From assembly GCA_009702955.1 (NCBI GenBank), contig WLHA01000030.1, positions 1 to 8,908 of the forward strand: a stretch of DNA of 8,908 nt. The letters run 5' to 3'. A program made the translations under genes and the position numbers. The stretch comes from Actinomycetota bacterium (lineage in GTDB: Bacteria > Actinomycetota > Acidimicrobiia > IMCC26256). The notes under the pieces are model-generated. The model was not told the origin of the DNA, did no database searches, and saw only the letters and a program-made list of their open reading frames with translations. Below, piece by piece: positions 4,948-8,908 of the stretch (position 1 is the first letter of the stretch; every line of letters starts with the position of its first letter).

Positions 4948-6342
4948 GTGACCGAGCCAAGGAGATTCCTCGTACGCACCTTCGGGTGTCAGATGAACGA
5001 GCATGACTCCGAGCGCATCGCCGGGGTCCTAATCGCAGATGGTCTCGAACCTACTGATGACCTAGAGCTCGCGGATGTAGTTGTTCTCAATACCTGCTGC
5101 ATTCGCGAGAACGCAGATAACCGCCTCTACGGAACCCTCGGGCACCTTAAGTCGCTCAAGGATCGACGCCCGGATATGCAGATTGCTGTTGGGGGCTGCC
5201 TTGCTCAGAAGGACCGAGACATAGTTCAGCAGCGCGCTGGGCATGTTGATGTCGTCTTCGGTACTCATAATCTTGCGAGTGCTCCGGCACTGCTTAAGCA
5301 GGCACGCCTCACGGGAGAGTCAGTCATAGAGATTCTTGAGGAGCATGAGGCCTATCCCTCCGCTCTCCCCGCTAGTCGCGAAGTGGATCACTCGGCATGG
5401 GTAACCATTCAGATTGGCTGCGATAATTCCTGCGCCTTCTGCATCGTTCCAAGTGTGCGCGGCAGCGAGGTAAGCCGCCGCATGGGCGACATCGTCTACG
5501 AGGTTGAGCAACTAAGCGCAGACGGAGTAAATGAGATAACTCTTCTCGGCCAGAATGTGAACTCCTACGGACGCGACCTAGGCGCCGCACAGTACGCACC
5601 ACAGTTCGCGGACCTGCTTCGCGCAGTAGACGCTGTCGAGGGAATAAAGCGCATTCGCTTTACCTCCCCACACCCCAAGGACCTACGCCCCGAGACAATC
5701 GCGGCGATGTCAGAGTGTGAGGCGGTCTGCGAGCACCTTCATCTCCCTCTGCAGTCTGGTTCTAATCGCACACTCGCGCGTATGCATCGCGGGTATACCG
5801 CCGAGCGCTATCTAGAGCGACTAGCTGCAGCGCGTGCGGGGATTCCCGATCTCGCGGTTACCTCCGACATCATCGTTGGCTTCCCTGGTGAGTCTGACGA
5901 AGACTTCGAGCGCACGATGGAGGTAGTGGCCGAGGCACGATATGACTCGGCATACACATTCGTCTTCTCGCCTCGCCCGGGTACTGAGGCTGCGGAGATG
6001 GTGGATGATTTCATTGCGCCAGAGGTAGTAGCAGAGCGCATGACGCGGCTCACCGAACTCTGCGATGTCGATGCTCTTTTTCGCTACGAAGCTCGGATCG
6101 GTCTTGTCGAGGAGGTTCTCATTGAGGGGCCATCCAAGAAGGACGCCGCTGTAATCGCAGCTCGAACTCGTCAATCCAAATTGGTGCACTTCAAGCCACC
6201 TGAGGGAGTTCTCTTAGCCCCTGGGTCGATGGCCGAGGCCCGCATCACAAGCGCTGCTCCTCACTGGCTCAGCGCCGAGTTTCTGCGTGCAACTGAGCCG
6301 GCTGCACGAAGGCGTGTTCGGATTCCGGTTACCTCAGGGTGA
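4948..6342 (+). CDS. miaB: tRNA-2-methylthio-N6-dimethylallyladenosine synthase MiaB
   Basis: This is a 464-residue radical-SAM methylthiotransferase with all three expected regions. The N-terminal MTTase domain has the three auxiliary-cluster cysteines: Cys14 in TFGCQMN, Cys50 in NTCCIREN and Cys84 in GGCLAQKD. The radical-SAM core has Cys158, Cys162 and Cys165 in GCDNSCAFCIVP, and the C-terminal part (about 390-455) fits a TRAM RNA-binding domain. MiaB adds the 2-methylthio group to i6A37 of tRNAs that read UNN codons, using two Fe-S clusters and S-adenosylmethionine. The start is GTG at 4948, giving MTEPRRF right before the first strand; it is probably leaderless. The stop overlaps the miaA start by 4 bases, linking two consecutive steps of one tRNA modification. 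Confidence 0.97.
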   Translation: MTEPRRFLVRTFGCQMNEHDSERIAGVLIADGLEPTDDLELADVVVLNTCCIRENADNRLYGTLGHLKSLKDRRPDMQIAVGGCLAQKDRDIVQQRAGHVDVVFGTHNLASAPALLKQARLTGESVIEILEEHEAYPSALPASREVDHSAWVTIQIGCDNSCAFCIVPSVRGSEVSRRMGDIVYEVEQLSADGVNEITLLGQNVNSYGRDLGAAQYAPQFADLLRAVDAVEGIKRIRFTSPHPKDLRPETIAAMSECEAVCEHLHLPLQSGSNRTLARMHRGYTAERYLERLAAARAGIPDLAVTSDIIVGFPGESDEDFERTMEVVAEARYDSAYTFVFSPRPGTEAAEMVDDFIAPEVVAERMTRLTELCDVDALFRYEARIGLVEEVLIEGPSKKDAAVIAARTRQSKLVHFKPPEGVLLAPGSMAEARITSAAPHWLSAEFLRATEPAARRRVRIPVTSG

Positions 6343-7382
6343 GTAAGGGTCCCTTGGGGAGCGGCCGCAATCCAGAAGGCGGCGACGCTCGCGAGGAGGC
6401 CGGCACGCTTGGTCTCGGCAGTGTTGAGCACCTTGTACTTGTTGCCCCAACCGCCTCCGGTAAATCTGAGATAGCGCTACGCGCTGCAGAGGCACTCGGG
6501 GATATTGAGATTGTCTCTATCGACTCTATGCAGGTGTATCGGGGCATGGATATCGGCACCGCAAAGGTTGATGCTGAGGCTCGTGAGCGAGTTCCCCACC
6601 ACATGATCGACGTGATAGATCCATGGCAGGTTTGGTCGGTGCAACAGTTTCAAATTGAGGCTAGAAAAGCTGTTGCGGATATCGAGTCGCGAGGCAAGCG
6701 TGCTCTCCTGGTAGGGGGCACAGGCCTATACGTACAGGCTGTAATTGATGACCTTCGTTTCCCTGGCGAAGATCTAGTGCTGCGCGCTGAGATTGAGGCG
6801 CGTACCGCTGAGCCTGGTGGCATAGCCGCTGCTTATGAGCGACTTCTCGCTGCAGATCCTCTCGCTGCGTCACGCATTGATCCACATAATGTTCGCCGTA
6901 TCGTGCGCGCTCTTGAGGTTATTGAGAAGACAGGCGAGCCCTTCTCGTCGTTCGGCCCAGGGCTTGATCGATACGGAGCTACTGCATTCCCAGTGCGCAT
7001 TGCGGGTCTCTGGCTATCGCGTGATGTAACTGCACTTCGGATTCATGAACGGTTCGATGCGATGCGCGTTGGCGGGCTCGTTGACGAGGTGCGCGCACTG
7101 AGAGCCGAACCACGCGGATGGTCCAGAACCGCGCGTCAGGCCATTGGGTATAAAGAGTTGGAGGAGGTTCTAGATATGGAGAGAGACCTAGAGAACTCGT
7201 CAGAGACAGAGCTAGATTCAGCCTTTGTGGATGCCTTCGAGACTGCAAAACGCCGTACTAGATCATTCTCAAGGCGTCAGCGGATGTGGTTTAGGCGTGA
7301 CCCACGCATCACTTGGTTTGGGGCAGTTGAGAAAATCGAAGACACGACCCCTGCATTGCTGGCATGGTGGGGGGCAGCATGA
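6339..7382 (+). CDS. miaA: tRNA dimethylallyltransferase MiaA
   Basis: This is a 347-residue prenyltransferase that transfers a dimethylallyl group to N6 of A37 in tRNA, making the substrate of MiaB. Visible are the P-loop APTASGKS (36-43; the first position is Ala instead of the usual Gly, which still fits the Walker A pattern), DSMQVYRGMDIGTAK with the conserved Asp and Gln, GGTGLYVQA, and the C-terminal RRTRSFSRRQRMWFRRD tRNA-binding region. The GTG start at 6339 lies in a GTGA overlap with the miaB stop, implying translational coupling. It gives about 30 residues before the P-loop strand, longer than in most family members (about 300 residues in total). No later in-frame start is evident before the P-loop, so the extension is probably real. 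It ends in an ATGA overlap with dapF. Confidence 0.96.
   Translation: MSKGPLGSGRNPEGGDAREEAGTLGLGSVEHLVLVAPTASGKSEIALRAAEALGDIEIVSIDSMQVYRGMDIGTAKVDAEARERVPHHMIDVIDPWQVWSVQQFQIEARKAVADIESRGKRALLVGGTGLYVQAVIDDLRFPGEDLVLRAEIEARTAEPGGIAAAYERLLAADPLAASRIDPHNVRRIVRALEVIEKTGEPFSSFGPGLDRYGATAFPVRIAGLWLSRDVTALRIHERFDAMRVGGLVDEVRALRAEPRGWSRTARQAIGYKELEEVLDMERDLENSSETELDSAFVDAFETAKRRTRSFSRRQRMWFRRDPRITWFGAVEKIEDTTPALLAWWGAA
7367..7375 (+). promoter_or_regulatory. Shine-Dalgarno that fixes the dapF start
   Basis: GGTGGGGGG lies three bases before the ATG at 7379, inside the last codons of miaA; its upstream part is at normal spacing. It favours 7379 over the ATG at 7364, which lacks such a site. Confidence 0.5.
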
Positions 7383-8293
7383 GCCTTATTACTCTCCACA
7401 AGATCGAAGCAACGGGGAACGATTTCCTAGTTGTTGATGCGCGCCACTGGGATCCTGCGGTCTTGGTTGCTCAGGCTGCGCAATTATGTGATCGAAGCAA
7501 GGGGTTTGGGGCCGACGGATTACTGCTGCTCGGATTGCCATCCGAACTCGCCGATGGCGTTGATGGCCTCGAGCAAGCACACTGCTCAATGCGCTTGATC
7601 AATGCCGATGGTAGCGACGCCGAGATGAGCGGAAACGGAGTACGCGCCCTGGGATTGTTTGCAGTCTCAATCGGTCTAGGTACCGAGGGAGTACTGCGTG
7701 TAGATACCGCGGCCGGGCGCAAGGTTCTTGATCTAGAGATAGATAAGGAAGGCGTGCTCGTATATGCAACCGTAGATATGGGAGCGGTTGCATTCGACTC
7801 GGCGAGCATTCCAACCACAGCGCAAGACCCACGAGGGCTCTCAGCAATAATCGATGGTGTTCGTTACTCTGGGGACGCCGCTGGTATAGGCAACCCACAC
7901 TGGGTGCTACTCGTAGAAGCCCCGGCTAAGGCTCTAGTCGTCGAGCATGGCCCCATTCTCGAACTCGACGAACGATTTCCGAACCGAACAAATGTTGAGT
8001 TCATCTCGCTTACGCCAGGCGAGAGCAACGCAATCACGATGAGGGTATGGGAGCGCGGCGTGGGCGAGACACTCTCCTGTGGAACCGGTGCATCGGCTGC
8101 CGCAGCGGTTGCGAATCGCATGGGTTTGGTAGGGGATCTAGTGACTGTGCATGTTCCGGGTGGCGATCTATTGGTGGAGATCAGAGACGGAGCAGAGGGG
8201 CAGATTGGGGCGAAGTCGATACGCCTTGGCGGACCGGTCGCTCACGTTGCCGAGATCACGCTTGAATCAAAGGACTTCACGTCATCGCTTTGA
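7379..8293 (+). CDS. dapF: Diaminopimelate epimerase with Ser at the first catalytic Cys position
   Basis: This is a 304-residue protein with both halves of the DapF fold. Motifs are HKIEATGNDFLVVD near the N-terminus, MRLINADGSDAEMSGNGVR (71-89), GNPHW (171-175) and ERGVGETLSCGTGASA (225-240). DapF interconverts LL- and meso-diaminopimelate with a Cys/Cys acid-base pair. Here the second cysteine is present (Cys234), but the first, normally in EMCGNG, is Ser84 (AGC at 7628-7630). I chose ATG 7379 rather than the in-frame ATG 7364: it lies in an ATGA overlap with the miaA stop and is preceded by GGTGGGGGG (7367-7375), a good Shine-Dalgarno. The remaining conserved residues look intact, so it is probably functional or of a Ser-type subgroup; another pentein-like epimerase activity cannot be excluded. 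Confidence 0.92.
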   Translation: MSLITLHKIEATGNDFLVVDARHWDPAVLVAQAAQLCDRSKGFGADGLLLLGLPSELADGVDGLEQAHCSMRLINADGSDAEMSGNGVRALGLFAVSIGLGTEGVLRVDTAAGRKVLDLEIDKEGVLVYATVDMGAVAFDSASIPTTAQDPRGLSAIIDGVRYSGDAAGIGNPHWVLLVEAPAKALVVEHGPILELDERFPNRTNVEFISLTPGESNAITMRVWERGVGETLSCGTGASAAAAVANRMGLVGDLVTVHVPGGDLLVEIRDGAEGQIGAKSIRLGGPVAHVAEITLESKDFTSSL

Positions 8294-8358
8294 TAGCCAC
8301 AGATTTCGCTATAGCCCCCGGATTTTTTGGGGAGCCATTCTCTATTCTCGGTGCGTTT

Positions 8359-8403
8359 ATCTCAACTATCTCTGGAGTCTCTGCCGTCTCAACAGTCTCA
8401 CGC
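8359..8403 (+). repeat. 9-nt degenerate tandem repeat, five units
   Basis: Five adjacent 9-base units share the core RTCTC: ATCTCAACT (8359), ATCTCTGGA (8368), GTCTCTGCC (8377), GTCTCAACA (8386) and GTCTCACGC (8395). If translated from TTG 8290 they give a repeated Val/Ile-Ser-X tripeptide. Confidence 0.6.
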
Positions 8404-8466
8404 ACTGATCGAGGCGAGTTCGGGCGAGTAGCAAGAGGTTTCGCTAGAGGATGCACGCTCACCCAG

Positions 8467-8487
8467 GATCAAAGATCAAAGATCAAA
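8467..8487 (+). repeat. 7-nt tandem repeat, three perfect units, before hflX
   Basis: GATCAAA is repeated three times without change (8467-8473, 8474-8480, 8481-8487) and runs directly into GAGACC before the hflX ATG. A change in copy number would move upstream elements relative to the ribosome-binding region but would leave the ribosome-binding site itself in place. Confidence 0.85.
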
Positions 8488-8497
8488 GAGACCAGCG

Positions 8498-8908
8498 ATG
8501 AGTAGCGGGCAGCAGGGGAGGGGGCGCCGTCGCCTCACCGCCTCCGAGGTAGATCTCGAGGTTATTCGCCAACGCGCTCTCCTCGTTGGTACAGGGATCG
8601 GTACAAGAAGCGTTGAGGTAGCCGAGGAGTCTCTCGCGGAACTCGCTCGCCTTACCGATACTGCAGGCGCTGACGCGGTAGAGATTGTTCTGCAGCGAAG
8701 AGATCATCCCGACTCGCGTACCTATATAGGGAAAGGCAAGGCCGAGGAACTTAGGGAATCGGTCAAGGCCCTAGATATTGATGTCGTGATCTTCGACGAC
8801 GAGTTGAGCCCTGCTCAGCAACGCAACCTCGAGAAGATCTTTGAGGTGGACGTCGTAGATCGCGTCGCACTTATCCTCGATATTTTTGCCCAGCACGCTG
8901 CGAGCCAA
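8498..8908 (+). CDS. hflX: Ribosome-associated GTPase HflX, N-terminal part
   Basis: The frame is open from ATG 8498 to the window end (137 residues) and continues beyond it. The visible part is the HflX N-terminal domain: RALLVGTGIGT, EESLAELARL (62% of this segment is hydrophobic or acidic as in homologues), VLQRRDHPDSRTYIGKGKAEEL with the family's Y-I-G-x-G-K signature, FDDELSPAQQRNLE, and VVDRVALILDIFAQHAAS. The GTPase domain is outside the window. HflX binds the 50S subunit and splits or rescues stalled ribosomes, notably under stress. AAAGAGA (8485-8491) serves as the ribosome-binding site, six bases before the ATG. It is the last visible gene of the miaB-miaA-dapF cluster, a common actinobacterial arrangement. 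Confidence 0.95.
   Translation, partial: MSSGQQGRGRRRLTASEVDLEVIRQRALLVGTGIGTRSVEVAEESLAELARLTDTAGADAVEIVLQRRDHPDSRTYIGKGKAEELRESVKALDIDVVIFDDELSPAQQRNLEKIFEVDVVDRVALILDIFAQHAASQ

Larger units (their letters stand above)
8294..8497. other. 204-base spacer between dapF and hflX
   Basis: No firm gene is present. A plus-strand frame from TTG 8290 (in a TTGA overlap with the dapF stop) to TAG at 8503-8505 would encode 71 residues with Ser/Val/Thr-rich repeats in the middle and a basic C-terminus. It resembles nothing I recognise, has a weak start and overlaps hflX by 8 bases, so I do not call it a gene, although the coupling geometry matches the other junctions in this operon. The spacer holds a 9-nt and a 7-nt tandem repeat and a CCCC/GGGG inverted pair around TTTTTT (about 8320-8334) that is too weak for a confident terminator. 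Confidence 0.5.

Noticed and set aside
7364..7378. Upstream in-frame ATG as the dapF start
   Set aside because: The ATG at 7379 has the Shine-Dalgarno and the ATGA overlap with miaA.
7984..7998. CGAACAAATGTTGA in dapF as a LexA site
   Set aside because: Only one half matches fully, and it is inside a coding sequence with no promoter context.
1..8908. tRNA, rRNA or insertion-sequence genes
   Set aside because: No cloverleaf, rRNA motif, transposase or terminal inverted repeats were seen.

Overview
This 8.9 kb window reads as a housekeeping region of an actinobacterial chromosome, with moderate GC content and compact, overlapping genes. The order recA ... miaB-miaA-dapF-hflX is typical of Actinobacteria. 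The pgsA-cinA-thpR-recA order on the left, a Gram-positive-type SOS box before recA, frequent GTG/TTG starts and a probable leaderless gene (miaB) agree with that. I cannot place it below phylum. The thpR gene between cinA and recA and the absence of recX next to recA hint at a deep-branching lineage rather than a classical Streptomyces/Mycobacterium type; this is inference.

Layout. Bases 1-2256 hold the 3' end of pgsA (phosphatidylglycerophosphate synthase), cinA and thpR, all on the plus strand; pgsA and cinA overlap by one base. Bases 2257-2717 are a 461-base non-coding region with small hairpins, a perfect LexA/SOS box at 2426-2439, an 11-nt direct repeat and a 12-nt tandem repeat, leading to recA (2718-3863). 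recA ends at a strong hairpin terminator. After it comes a 180-base array of twelve 15-nt units (3942-4121), which runs into the stop codon of a convergent minus-strand gene for a TauE/SafE-type membrane transporter (4121-4846). From 4948 to the end runs a plus-strand cluster: miaB, miaA and dapF are joined by 4-nt overlaps; a 204-base spacer with 9-nt and 7-nt tandem repeats follows; then hflX begins and is cut by the window end.

How the genes relate. RecA is under apparent LexA control, and CinA is a neighbour commonly linked to recA. MiaA and MiaB act in sequence on the same tRNA adenosine (A37): isopentenylation, then methylthiolation. ThpR is an RNA-end 2H phosphoesterase, DapF makes meso-diaminopimelate for lysine and cell wall, and HflX is a ribosome-associated GTPase.

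I see no clear novel defence or mobile system. The most unusual signals are (i) short tandem repeats of several different unit lengths (7, 9, 11, 12 and 15 nt) filling the larger non-coding gaps, with arrays on both sides of recA, and (ii) a DapF in which the first catalytic cysteine position is serine.
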